From: Geobacter sp.
Lineage (GTDB): Bacteria; Desulfobacterota; Desulfuromonadia; Geobacterales; DSM-12255
Assembly: GCA_009886125.1 (NCBI GenBank)
Contig: VFJK01000027.1
Location: forward strand, 1-64,000
Direction: 5' to 3'
DNA: 64,000 bases
Both the position numbers and the translations under genes were made by a program. Shown in pieces: positions 1 to 8,970 of this stretch (positions within the stretch are counted from its first letter, which is position 1; each line of letters begins with the position of its first letter). The notes beneath the pieces were generated by a model. The model did no database searches. It had not been told where the DNA came from and worked only from the letters and a program-made list of their open reading frames with translations.

Positions 1-263
1 GACAGGGTGCTTCCCGTGATCATGGCATCAATATCGGTATAATGACGATGAGCAGGCTGCTTCTGTACGTCTACGTCGAACTTCAACGCGGCGATGTGGT
101 GTCGGTGAGTGCGGGTCGCCGAGAGGGTATACGAACCGTCCGGCAGGGCCAGTTTTGTCAGCTCGCTCTGCAGATGTCCCAACGGGACACCCAGGTCAAG
201 CAGCGCGGCAACAGTCATGTCGCCGGAGATGCCAGCCTGGCAGTCGAGGTAGAGGGTTTTCAT
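1..263 (-). CDS. larC: Nickel-pincer cofactor biosynthesis protein LarC, N-terminal part (runs off the window start)
   Basis: Reverse-strand translation from ATG at 263 reads MKTLYLDCQAGISGDMTVAALLDLGVPLGHLQSEL..., a LarC-type N-terminus; larB lies upstream in the same direction. Confidence 0.85.
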   Translation of the reverse strand, partial: MKTLYLDCQAGISGDMTVAALLDLGVPLGHLQSELTKLALPDGSYTLSATRTHRHHIAALKFDVDVQKQPAHRHYTDIDAMITGSTL

Positions 264-658
264 GTTGGCCCCTTGATGATCCGCAGATCGGGAACTGATT
301 CGAAATGCCGATCAATGGTCAGAACTACACAGTTATGTTCCAGTGCAAAAACTGCAATGGTTATATCGGACAATGGCAGGATATGACCCATGGCGCGCAG
401 CCGGGAGGAAAGTTTTCCTGCCTTTATCCAGAGTTCACGGGTCATCTCAAGGTGCGACAGCGCCTGAAGTGCATTTTGCACCTGCACCTCCTCGCTGGGG
501 TTCTTGATCCCCTGCAGCAGTTCAAACAGGACCACGCCGCAGGTCAGTACCTCACTGTTCAGTAGCGACTGTTCGAGTGCCGCTGCAAGTGGCGTCTGCT
601 TTCCTCTCAGGAAATCGATCCAGGCGCAGGTGTCCGGGAGAAGCTTATTTTGCGGCAT
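260..658 (-). CDS. vapC: PIN-domain ribonuclease toxin, VapC family
   Basis: LLPDTCAWIDFLRG...DITIAVFALEHNCVVLTIDRHF PIN acidic-residue pattern; overlaps vapB-like ORF upstream; stop overlaps larC start (ATGA). Confidence 0.85.
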   Translation of the reverse strand: MPQNKLLPDTCAWIDFLRGKQTPLAAALEQSLLNSEVLTCGVVLFELLQGIKNPSEEVQVQNALQALSHLEMTRELWIKAGKLSSRLRAMGHILPLSDITIAVFALEHNCVVLTIDRHFESVPDLRIIKGPT

Positions 659-893
659 AACCTTCCCGCTCTTCTGCCGCTTTCAGCTCGGCCTCTTCTT
701 CCCGCTCCCAGTCGTAGTCGATGCTGATTTTTCCGCGCAGCGCCAGAAGATCCTCCATCTTCTTGCGGCGCACATAATCCTCCATCACGGTGACAATCGC
801 CTGGGTCTTGGTTTTCTGCCCGGAAAGGCGCTGTACTTCATCGATAAGCTCGTCAGGTATGTTCAAGGTCGCACGCATTATCTGCACCTCCAT
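645..893 (-). CDS. vapB: VapB-family antitoxin
   Basis: MRATLNIPDELIDEVQRLSGQKTKTQAIVTVMEDYVRRKKMEDLLALRGKI is typical VapB; overlaps vapC by 14 nt; true start may be the internal Met (MRATLN). Confidence 0.85.
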   Translation of the reverse strand: MEVQIMRATLNIPDELIDEVQRLSGQKTKTQAIVTVMEDYVRRKKMEDLLALRGKISIDYDWEREEEAELKAAEEREGYAAK

Positions 894-948
894 AGTATGC
901 TTATATTGTATGCATAATGAAGCATATCGTCAATAGTGAATTTGCCGG

Positions 949-1698
949 CTACTCCCGGTTCATCAGGCTGGCCGCATAGCCTGCGCCGAAGCCGTTGTCG
1001 ATGTTTACTACCGTGACACCCGATGCGCAGGAGTTGAGCATCCCGAGGAGGGCAGCAACGCCGCCGAAGGCGGCTCCGTAGCCTACCGACGTCGGAACGG
1101 CAATGACCGGGCGACTGACAAGCCCTCCAATGACCGAGGGGAGAGCTCCCTCCATGCCGGCGACGACTATCAGTACATTGGCTGAAAAGATCTGCTCTTT
1201 TCTGGCAAGCAGCCGGTGCAGGCCGGCAACGCCGACATCAAAGATCTGCTCGACTTCATTTCCCATGATCCGTGCGGTCACCACTGCTTCGGCTGCGACC
1301 GGGATATCCGATGTGCCTGCGGAGATCACCAGGATCTTCCCTCTGCCGACAGTCTCGACCGGTTTCTGCTCGATGGTCAGGCACCGTGCATCCTGATGCC
1401 ACTCTGCTGCCGGGAACTTCGCCAAGATCAGGCGGGCTTTCTCCTCATCCAGTCTTGTCGCAAGAATATTGTTACCCTTTGCATGGAGGGCGCCGATTAT
1501 CCTCTCCAGCTGGCCGATGTTTTTGTTGGCACCGAAAATGACTTCGGGGAAACCCTGTCGCAATGCCCGGTGATGATCTATGACCGCATCGCCTATATCC
1601 TCGAACGGAAGGTGGCGAAGTTTTTCCAGGGCTTGGTCAATACTGCTGTCACCACTCCGGACCTGCTCAAGGAGGTTCTTGATATCGGTTATGTTCAT
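949..1698 (-). CDS. larB: Nickel-pincer cofactor biosynthesis protein LarB (AIR carboxylase-like)
   Basis: [23 protein letters not shown]...[32 protein letters not shown] is PurE/LarB-like; larC nearby. Confidence 0.88.
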   Translation of the reverse strand: MNITDIKNLLEQVRSGDSSIDQALEKLRHLPFEDIGDAVIDHHRALRQGFPEVIFGANKNIGQLERIIGALHAKGNNILATRLDEEKARLILAKFPAAEWHQDARCLTIEQKPVETVGRGKILVISAGTSDIPVAAEAVVTARIMGNEVEQIFDVGVAGLHRLLARKEQIFSANVLIVVAGMEGALPSVIGGLVSRPVIAVPTSVGYGAAFGGVAALLGMLNSCASGVTVVNIDNGFGAGYAASLMNRE

Positions 1699-1708
1699 TC
1701 AGGCTCCT

Positions 1709-2881
1709 TCAATGTAGATCACGCAGACGTGCTATTGCTTCAGGGAGTTTCTCCTCACCGATGTTGCCGAGTGACAGCCGAAGATAGCCTTCAAAGCCGG
1801 GTCCGAAGACCTCACCCGGAAGAGTAAGAAGCCCGGCTTCATCGATCATCTTTTTAGCGGCCTGACGGCCGGTCAAGCCATGGAAGGGGTGACGCACCCA
1901 GCCGAAGAACGAGCCGCTTGCAACAAGCTCGAACCGGTTTCCGGGGAGGGCGAACTCTCTGCAAAAGATCTCATGCCGCTTTGTCATCATCCGGCAGTTT
2001 TCCCTGACCCATGAATCGAGGTTTTCAGCGGCAAAGGCAATCGCCATCTGGGTGAGCCGGGGTTGGCAGACGACCATGGTGTCCTGCGCCTTCAGGGCTT
2101 GATGAATGAATCTCTCGGAGGCAAGGAGAAGGCCGGCCCGGTAGCCGGTAAGCGAGTAGGTCTTGCCGAGCGACATGATATGAACCAGGTGATCTCCCCA
2201 TTCGGGGTTGGTGAAGAGTTTGTGCGGCGGAGCGTCGGCCAGTATGAAGTCGGCGTATGTCTCATCAAGTACGAGCGCAATATTATTCTCTTCGCAGAGC
2301 CGGTACAGCAGTTCCAGTGTCTCAGGCGGTGTCACCGTGCCGGTCGGGTTGCTTGGGGTCACGAGGAGGATGGCCTTGGTGCGTGGTGTGATGAGTTCCG
2401 AGATCGCCTGAACTGACGGGATGCCGCCATTGGCAGGGTCAAACGGGGCATACAGCCTCCTGATATCGAGCATTGCCAATCCCATGTCGTGATCGAAATA
2501 ATACGGAGTCTGGACGATCACATCGTCACCTGCCTGGCAGAGCGTCATCATGGCAAGCCAGAAGGCCTGGCTCGCACCGATAGTAAGGCAGATGTTGCCG
2601 GCAGCAAGCTCTGCCCCGTACATCCTCCGGTAGCGGGCTGCCAGAGCTTCACGGACGTGCGGAAGCCCTTCATCCGGAGTGTAGCGGGAGGTCAGGGGGT
2701 CGGAGAGCAGGGTTGCCATGTAGCGTGTCAGCGCTTCAGCAGGCGGGTAGTCCGGAACAGCCTGACAGAGATCGATAAGCGGAAGCTTTTTGCCGTGCTG
2801 ATACTCAGCTGCCCACTGTTTGACTTCGGAGATGGGCGGGTAATTGACCTTTGCAATGTGAGGTGAAACAGGGCACTTCAT
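1709..2881 (-). CDS. Class I/II pyridoxal-phosphate aminotransferase
   Basis: LVTPSNPTGTVTPPETL, DETYADF, SLGKTYSLTGYRAG motifs. Confidence 0.9.
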   Translation of the reverse strand: MKCPVSPHIAKVNYPPISEVKQWAAEYQHGKKLPLIDLCQAVPDYPPAEALTRYMATLLSDPLTSRYTPDEGLPHVREALAARYRRMYGAELAAGNICLTIGASQAFWLAMMTLCQAGDDVIVQTPYYFDHDMGLAMLDIRRLYAPFDPANGGIPSVQAISELITPRTKAILLVTPSNPTGTVTPPETLELLYRLCEENNIALVLDETYADFILADAPPHKLFTNPEWGDHLVHIMSLGKTYSLTGYRAGLLLASERFIHQALKAQDTMVVCQPRLTQMAIAFAAENLDSWVRENCRMMTKRHEIFCREFALPGNRFELVASGSFFGWVRHPFHGLTGRQAAKKMIDEAGLLTLPGEVFGPGFEGYLRLSLGNIGEEKLPEAIARLRDLH

Positions 2882-3981
2882 CTGCCGAGGCTCTTTCTGA
2901 CCGCTTCTACAACATGATGGGCGTCATTTACCGCTGTGTAAATGAGGTTGGGGTGTTTCTCCTCCTGGATGCTCCCGGCGGCGATTTTCATGAATGATGG
3001 AGATATGGCGCCACCGATGATATAGACCCCTTTTCTTGTTGACTCGAATTCAGCAGTCAGCAGCACGAGCCGGTCACCCTCTTTGGCGATCTTGCAGACT
3101 CCGGAGGTACAGGCTATGGTCTGTATGCCAAGTTTATCGAAGATCGGCACAGGGCCCTGGGAGCCGATGCAGGCGATAACGTTCTGCATCGGGAAGCTCA
3201 AGGCATGATACAGGTCGATCCCGTCGGACTGCTTGAACTCGTTTATCCGGATCACCAGCCGGTCTACCCCTTCGTCATCGACCTCACCGATCCGGGGCGT
3301 AGCTCCCTGAAGCAGTCTGATGTTGCCGCCCAGCAGGATCTCCTCTCCGAGCCTTTGGGCTGTCTCCTTGTTCACGTCGAATGTTTCGGATTTATGCGCC
3401 CAGTAGACCGGATGGATATCACTCTTTTCACGTTTTGCCTTCAGTATCGATATGACGACATCGGCAGCAGTGTTACCGCCGCCGATCACGAGGGTCTTGA
3501 CGCCTATATATTTCGAAGGGTCATCGACGCTTTTAGCGACCATCTTGGCATCACCGTAGACTGAGAGCTCACGGGGGATATTGCTGCCGAATGAGAGGAC
3601 GACTTTTTTCCCTTTGAAATTCCCTTTTGATGTGATGACCGTCAGTCCGTCACGTTCGTCACGGATATCCTCGAAAGCGACTTCTGTCTGGACGTTCAGG
3701 TTTTCATGCTGGACAAAGTGCTGTACATACTGGAGATAGCTTTCGACAGTTACCGGCTTGTCGGGTGGGCGGAGTTCTTCAACAAGAAAAGGCTCAGGAG
3801 CATCCTTTGGTTTTGACGGGTAGACAAGCTTCCCCTGCGGATACGTGTTAGCGATACCCTGGAAAACCGATTTTCCCGATTCAAGCACAAGATATGAAAG
3901 TCCCTGCTTCTGGCAGATGAAAGCCGTAGAGAGCCCGGCCGGTCCTCCGCCAATAATCAGAATATCGTAGATCCGGTTCAT
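2878..3981 (-). CDS. FAD/NAD(P)-binding oxidoreductase, thioredoxin-reductase/YpdA-like
   Basis: DILIIGGGPAGLSTAFICQKQG and VIGGGNTAADVVISI dinucleotide-binding motifs; ATGA overlap with the downstream aminotransferase. Confidence 0.85.
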   Translation of the reverse strand: MNRIYDILIIGGGPAGLSTAFICQKQGLSYLVLESGKSVFQGIANTYPQGKLVYPSKPKDAPEPFLVEELRPPDKPVTVESYLQYVQHFVQHENLNVQTEVAFEDIRDERDGLTVITSKGNFKGKKVVLSFGSNIPRELSVYGDAKMVAKSVDDPSKYIGVKTLVIGGGNTAADVVISILKAKREKSDIHPVYWAHKSETFDVNKETAQRLGEEILLGGNIRLLQGATPRIGEVDDEGVDRLVIRINEFKQSDGIDLYHALSFPMQNVIACIGSQGPVPIFDKLGIQTIACTSGVCKIAKEGDRLVLLTAEFESTRKGVYIIGGAISPSFMKIAAGSIQEEKHPNLIYTAVNDAHHVVEAVRKSLGR

Positions 3982-4166
3982 CCGTTCTACTCCTTTGGCA
4001 TGTTTTATTTTATAAATTCATACCATGTCCGGCAAAAAAAATAAACCGCGATTCATATCTGCTCGAGCGAGAGATAAGTTTAAATCTTTTCTTGATATAA
4101 GCCACTCAAAATGGATATAATCGAATCATAAAATGATGTTCTATTGCAATCGATATCGGGGGAAAG

Positions 4167-4538
4167 ATGTTGAAGATTCTTGTGGTGGATGATTCTCTTT
4201 TTCAGCGAAAAAGTATCTGCCAGATTCTTGTAGATGCCGGTTACGAGGTTGTTGAGGCAACAGATGGTCAGGACGGGCTTGAAAAGGCGCTGTCGATCCA
4301 TCCGGACTGCATCCTTACCGATCTGCTCATGCCCGGGATGGACGGGATCGAGTTTATCACGGAATTAAAGGCGAAAGGGCCCACTCCACCCCTCTTTGTC
4401 CTTACTGCAGATATTCAGGAGAGCAAAAGGCGCGTATGTCTGGATCTCGGAGTTGACGGGTTTATCTCGAAACCGCCGAAAAAATGGGAACTGCTTGATG
4501 TCATTGACAAGCATTTCAAAACTGAAAAGCGGTCATGA
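4167..4538 (+). CDS. CheY-like response regulator receiver protein
   Basis: KILVVDDSLFQRKSICQIL...DCILTDLLMPGMDGIEF...FVLTAD...FISKPPK. Confidence 0.93.
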   Translation: MLKILVVDDSLFQRKSICQILVDAGYEVVEATDGQDGLEKALSIHPDCILTDLLMPGMDGIEFITELKAKGPTPPLFVLTADIQESKRRVCLDLGVDGFISKPPKKWELLDVIDKHFKTEKRS

Positions 4539-4539
4539 T

Positions 4540-4760
4540 ATGATTACCGCTCTTCAGCTTGACGCATTCAAGGAGATTGTAAATATCGGTGTCGGAAGGG
4601 CGGCGGCGACGCTCAACGATATGCTGGACTCTCCGATCCTGCTTTAAGTCCCTGAAGTAAAGATGATGTCATACGAAGAGTTTAAAAAGGTAGCCGGAGT
4701 CGCTGAATGAAGTCGGGATTATTGTCTACTCACCTGAGCCCAAAGACTACCAGGTCTGAT
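4540..4760 (+). pseudogene. CheC-like chemotaxis phosphatase remnant
   Basis: MITALQLDAFKEIVNIGVGRAAATLNDMLDSPILL* then in frame VPEVKMMSYEEFKKVAGVAE*, then in a shifted frame SLNEVGIIVYSPEPKDYQV*; CheC-like start with in-frame stop and frameshift. Confidence 0.75.
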
Positions 4761-5929
4761 TATTCCCACCTGGTAGCAGGTTTTTCCGGGATCCCTGTTT
4801 TCGGGTTGAACCGGGCCATTCCGACTGCAATCTTTATGGTCGAACTTTCAAGGGGAGCGAGCATCCGCTGCCAGATCAGGCCGACAAAACGCTCGTTGCT
4901 CTCAAGCGGGATTTTTTTGCCGGCTCCCGGTAGACGGTTCATATCATTGGTAAAGTAGGCGAACATGGGACGTTCCGGTCCAAACCATTCGATAAAGTTG
5001 GCGAGATTAGTATAAACCGGCTGTTCCCCGATAACCCGGTTGCCAATGTCAGCTATCCCGACGTATGAATATTTTGACGCATCAATCATCTCTTCATAGT
5101 TGACAATCCTGTCTTTTACCCAACCCGTATCTCCCAGAGATGTCCCGTAGTAACCCACCCACGGTTCATCACCGTAGAGATAGCTGTAGGAAAGAGGAGA
5201 TGTGCCGATGTTGGTAATCCTGATCTCAAGGTTGAAGTACGGATTTCCCGAACTGAAATGTATTTTCCTGTCTATCCGGACCGGGATCTGATCTATGACA
5301 GCTTTATGGCTGCTTGATATGATCACGTTTTCGCTGCTTCTTTTGTCAACGTGACTACCAAGGAACTCCCATTTTGTCGGCGTGAGGGTGGTATCGGATA
5401 TCGCTGAACCGATCCCTTCGTTCACGCTGCACCAGATATGATACCATCTCCTGCCGTCAAAATAGGTCATCCCGGAGTTGTTCATGTTGTAGTTTACATT
5501 GCTTTCAATCGTTTCCGGGAGCCCTCCCCCGACAAAAAGACCGTGAACCTCCTTGTCGTTATCAAGGTATCTCCCGAGATAGGTGACAAGCGCAGTGCCG
5601 TCAGCAAAGTAACTGCTGACCATCCCGTTTCCATCCTTCGGATTCCAGTCGCAATGCAGGTGGTTGAAATTCTCGTTGTGTTTCGGGAGTAGCCTTCTTG
5701 TAAACTTGAAATAGTTGTTCGAGAGGTCTACTGCGAAAACAACCTGTTTTTCACGTCCTACAAAAAGGTGGTCCATGAACTCGTATTTCCTGCCGGTTTT
5801 CTCTTTGACCAGATAAAAACCTTCAAAGTGCCCAGCGATGTCAAAATCGACATACAGGCTTGTCAGTAGGAAGAGAGATGAGATGGTTACGCAGAGGAGG
5901 GCGGTAAATATTTTCTTTCGGTTATTCAT
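4760..5929 (-). CDS. Uncharacterised exported/membrane-anchored beta-rich protein (paralogue of 51090..52268)
   Basis: N-terminal hydrophobic anchor; shares GLFVGGGLP, (Y/F)FxDGxxxxxxLGRxLDxD, FDxRxWxHxW, WEF(L/I)GS blocks with ORF 51090..52268. Confidence 0.75.
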   Translation of the reverse strand: MNNRKKIFTALLCVTISSLFLLTSLYVDFDIAGHFEGFYLVKEKTGRKYEFMDHLFVGREKQVVFAVDLSNNYFKFTRRLLPKHNENFNHLHCDWNPKDGNGMVSSYFADGTALVTYLGRYLDNDKEVHGLFVGGGLPETIESNVNYNMNNSGMTYFDGRRWYHIWCSVNEGIGSAISDTTLTPTKWEFLGSHVDKRSSENVIISSSHKAVIDQIPVRIDRKIHFSSGNPYFNLEIRITNIGTSPLSYSYLYGDEPWVGYYGTSLGDTGWVKDRIVNYEEMIDASKYSYVGIADIGNRVIGEQPVYTNLANFIEWFGPERPMFAYFTNDMNRLPGAGKKIPLESNERFVGLIWQRMLAPLESSTIKIAVGMARFNPKTGIPEKPATRWE

Positions 5930-5964
5930 GGGAAGTCACTCAGGCAGCGAATACAGTTAATTTG

Positions 5965-6152
5965 TTAAGAGCTTGTCCGTAAATAACGTTATGAGAGATC
6001 GCGCCCGGATTTATGGCAGATTTGACCGGGTCGATCAAGCAAAACCACAGGCGTAGCACAGCTACGTCGAGGATTTTGTGATTGAGGTACGGGCAAAAAT
6101 GATGTGAAGACGGGATGCGAGACTGTAATTCTTATTTACGGATAAGCTCTAA
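5965..6152. mobile_element. MITE-like non-coding element, ~188 bp, with terminal inverted repeats
   Basis: Left end TTAAGAGCTTGTCCGTAAATAA (5965-5986) and right end TTATTTACGGATAAGCTCTAA (6132-6152) are near-perfect inverted repeats; interior continues as an imperfect palindrome centred on GCGTAGCACAGCTACGT. Confidence 0.7.
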
Positions 6153-6283
6153 GTCATATTAGTCAAAAGATCACCGTTTTGTCGAGCACAAATATATGAA
6201 AACTACTTTAATTAAAGCAAAATAGTGAGTAAAATCAAGATGATGGAACTTAATGAAGTTTCTGTAAGGATAAGACTGCGGAA

Positions 6284-7990
6284 GTGATTAGAGTATTTTA
6301 TTTTCATCATTGCACAAAACAGGCAGTCTCTGTAATACTCTGCGCAGTCGGCTATAAGGAATATCCCCTTAAATACACACCAAGGCTCTCAAGAGCTGTT
6401 GCGGAGTACGATATGAATTCCGGAAAACGTTCCATCCCGGTCAACAAAAGGCGCATTCTGGCCGTGTTCCCTGCCTACAGCCGTTCTTTCGGCACGATGC
6501 ATCATGCCTACCGGCTTGTACACGGCGTGAAAGCCTTTATGCCGCCGCAGGGATTGCTGCTTATTGCAGCCTGCCTGCCGGAAGAGTGGGAAGTACGCTT
6601 TATAGACGAAAATATATGTACGGCGACGACAGCCGATTATCGCTGGGCCGATGCAGTGCTGGTAAGCGGCATGCATATTCAGCGTCCGCAGATCAATTTG
6701 ATCAACGAACTGGCCCATCAGGAGGGGAAGCTGACCATTCTCGGCGGGCCGTCTGTTTCCGCGGTGCCGGAGGAGTATCCGGATTTCGATCTGCTGCATA
6801 TCGGTGAACTTGGTGATGCTACCGATGCCGTTATCGCCCGGATAGATGAAAGCTGCGCCAAACCTGCCGGTCAGGTCAGGTTTGAGACTATGGAGCGGCT
6901 CCCCTTTAACGAGTTTCCCTCCCCGGCCTACCATCTCATCAATCTCGACGAATATTTTCTTGCAAACATACAGTTTTCAAGCGGCTGTCCTTATCTGTGC
7001 GAATTCTGCGACATCCCCGAGCTGTACGGCAGAGCACCGCGTTACAAGTCCCCCGGGCAGATCATCAGCGAACTTGATGCGATGCTTGCACAGGGGAATC
7101 CGGGAGCAGTCTACTTTGTCGACGATAACTTCATGTCCGATCTGCGCGCCCTGCGGGAACTCCTTCCGGTCCTTATCGAGTGGCAGAAAAGCAGCGGCTA
7201 CCCGGTTCAGTTCGCCTGCGAGGCAACCCTTAACCTGGTACTGTACCCGGATATCCTTGTCATGATGAAAGAGGCGTATTTCTGCACCGTCTTCTGCGGC
7301 ATAGAAAGCCCGTCTCCGGAGGCGCTGCACTCGATTGCCAAGCATCAAAACCTGAAAGTGCCGATCCTCGAAGCCGTGGAGATATTCAACAGCTACGGCA
7401 TGGAGGTGGTTTCGGGGATCATCATGGGTCTTGACGGTGAGCCGCCGGACATCGACGAAACTATTCTCGAATTCATCCGGCTCTCCAGGATACCGATGCT
7501 TACCATCAACCTTCTATATGCCTTGCCGAGAACGCCGCTCTGGCGAAGGCTTGCCGCAGAGGGGCGTCTGAACAACGATGAGACGCGGGAGTCCAACGTC
7601 GAGTTTACTGCCCCCTATGAACAGGTGGTAGCGCAGTGGCGACGCTGTATTATCTCGGCGTACGCTCCTGAGCCGCTTTATGAACGCTACCGCTATCAGT
7701 TGGAACACACTTTCCCGAACAGGATTGCCGTGCCGAACAGCCCGGAACGGCTGTCATGGAAAAATATTCGAAAAGGGCTTCTGCTGCTTGGTACCATAAT
7801 CTTCCGGATCGGGATTGTCGGCAGCTACCGGTCAACGTTCTGGAAGATGGCGCGGCCGGCATTCAAAAGGGGAGACATCGAGGGGATCATTCATGTCGGC
7901 CTGATCGGCCATCACCTGATCGAGTTTGCCGAAGAGTGTGCCGAACTGCGGGAGTCGGCAGCATTTTATGCGCAGAAACTACGGAGTTGA
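6284..7990 (+). CDS. B12-binding-domain radical SAM protein (DUF4070-type C-terminus likely); probable start at 6413
   Basis: SSGCPYLCEFCDIPELYGR (CX3CX2C), N-terminal cobalamin-binding-like region MPPQGLLLIAACLPEEWEVRFIDEN. Confidence 0.85.
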   Translation: MIRVFYFHHCTKQAVSVILCAVGYKEYPLKYTPRLSRAVAEYDMNSGKRSIPVNKRRILAVFPAYSRSFGTMHHAYRLVHGVKAFMPPQGLLLIAACLPEEWEVRFIDENICTATTADYRWADAVLVSGMHIQRPQINLINELAHQEGKLTILGGPSVSAVPEEYPDFDLLHIGELGDATDAVIARIDESCAKPAGQVRFETMERLPFNEFPSPAYHLINLDEYFLANIQFSSGCPYLCEFCDIPELYGRAPRYKSPGQIISELDAMLAQGNPGAVYFVDDNFMSDLRALRELLPVLIEWQKSSGYPVQFACEATLNLVLYPDILVMMKEAYFCTVFCGIESPSPEALHSIAKHQNLKVPILEAVEIFNSYGMEVVSGIIMGLDGEPPDIDETILEFIRLSRIPMLTINLLYALPRTPLWRRLAAEGRLNNDETRESNVEFTAPYEQVVAQWRRCIISAYAPEPLYERYRYQLEHTFPNRIAVPNSPERLSWKNIRKGLLLLGTIIFRIGIVGSYRSTFWKMARPAFKRGDIEGIIHVGLIGHHLIEFAEECAELRESAAFYAQKLRS

Positions 7991-8184
7991 CAGTGGTCTT
8001 GAATCCGTGATGTTGTGAGCCGTCTCTCACTGCAACGTCTCTGCTTTTGCACCAATATTAGCATTTCCAGCGTCTGGCCCAGATGGATCGTCATAACATA
8101 ATGCGTCTCCATCGTCGGAAGCCCCGGCTGTTTTCGTTCGATACGGCCCACACCGTCACGGATCCAAGGCAATGAGGAGGAATC

Positions 8185-8970
8185 ATGCAGTATATTTATA
8201 TTACGACCCAGCTGAAAGATGAAATAGGCACTATCACTTTAAGCAATCCGAAACGGCGCAATGCCCTCTCGAAGTCTCTGGTAGACGAAGTCATCCAGGC
8301 GCTTGATGCACTCCGGAAGAGTAAGGCGCGGGTAATTATTCTGCGTGCTCTTGCCGGGTCCAAAGTCTGGTCTGCCGGACATGAAGTCACGGAACTGCCG
8401 CTGCCGAGGCGGGATCCTTTATCCTACAGCGATCCTCTCATTACTGTCCTTCGAGAGATCCAGAGTATTCCTCTGCCGGTCATCGCCATGATCGAAGGGA
8501 GTGTCTGGGGGGGAGCGTGTGACCTGGCACTTTCCTGCGACATCCTGATCGGCTCTCCATCTGCCAACTTTTGTATGACTCCGGCGAAGATCGGGGTCCC
8601 CTACAACGCATCCGGCATACTCCATTTCATAAATATTATGGGGGTCAATATTGCCAAGGAGATGTTTTTCAGCGCTCAGCCGATGAGTGCCGAAAAGGCG
8701 GAGAGACTTGGGATTCTCAACCATCTGGTCCCGCTGAAGGAACTGGAGGAGTTCACTTATGCTCTTGCCAGGCAGATCGCACTCAACAGCCCACTGAGCA
8801 TCAGCGTCATCAAGGAGCAGATACGACTTCTGGCAAGTGCCTACCCCCTGAGCCCTAACACGTTCGAGCGGGTCCAGGGGCTGAGGCGGCTGGTGTACGA
8901 CAGCGAGGATTATGCTGAGGGGATCAAGGCGTTTCTGGAGAAACGGCCTCCGGAGTTCAAGGGGGAATGA
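8185..8970 (+). CDS. Methylmalonyl-CoA decarboxylase / enoyl-CoA hydratase family
   Basis: ISLSNPKRRNALS-type crotonase motif, AGSKVWSAGHEVTELP, EGSVWGGACDLALSCDILIGS. Confidence 0.85.
   Translation: MQYIYITTQLKDEIGTITLSNPKRRNALSKSLVDEVIQALDALRKSKARVIILRALAGSKVWSAGHEVTELPLPRRDPLSYSDPLITVLREIQSIPLPVIAMIEGSVWGGACDLALSCDILIGSPSANFCMTPAKIGVPYNASGILHFINIMGVNIAKEMFFSAQPMSAEKAERLGILNHLVPLKELEEFTYALARQIALNSPLSISVIKEQIRLLASAYPLSPNTFERVQGLRRLVYDSEDYAEGIKAFLEKRPPEFKGE

Noticed and set aside
6284-7990. Calling this hopanoid C-3 methylase HpnR
   Set aside because: General B12-radical-SAM/DUF4070 similarity is not enough; no hopanoid genes nearby.
7966-8172. 68-aa minus-strand ORF between the radical SAM and crotonase genes
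   Set aside because: No convincing start context or recognisable family; may be a degraded remnant but cannot be supported.
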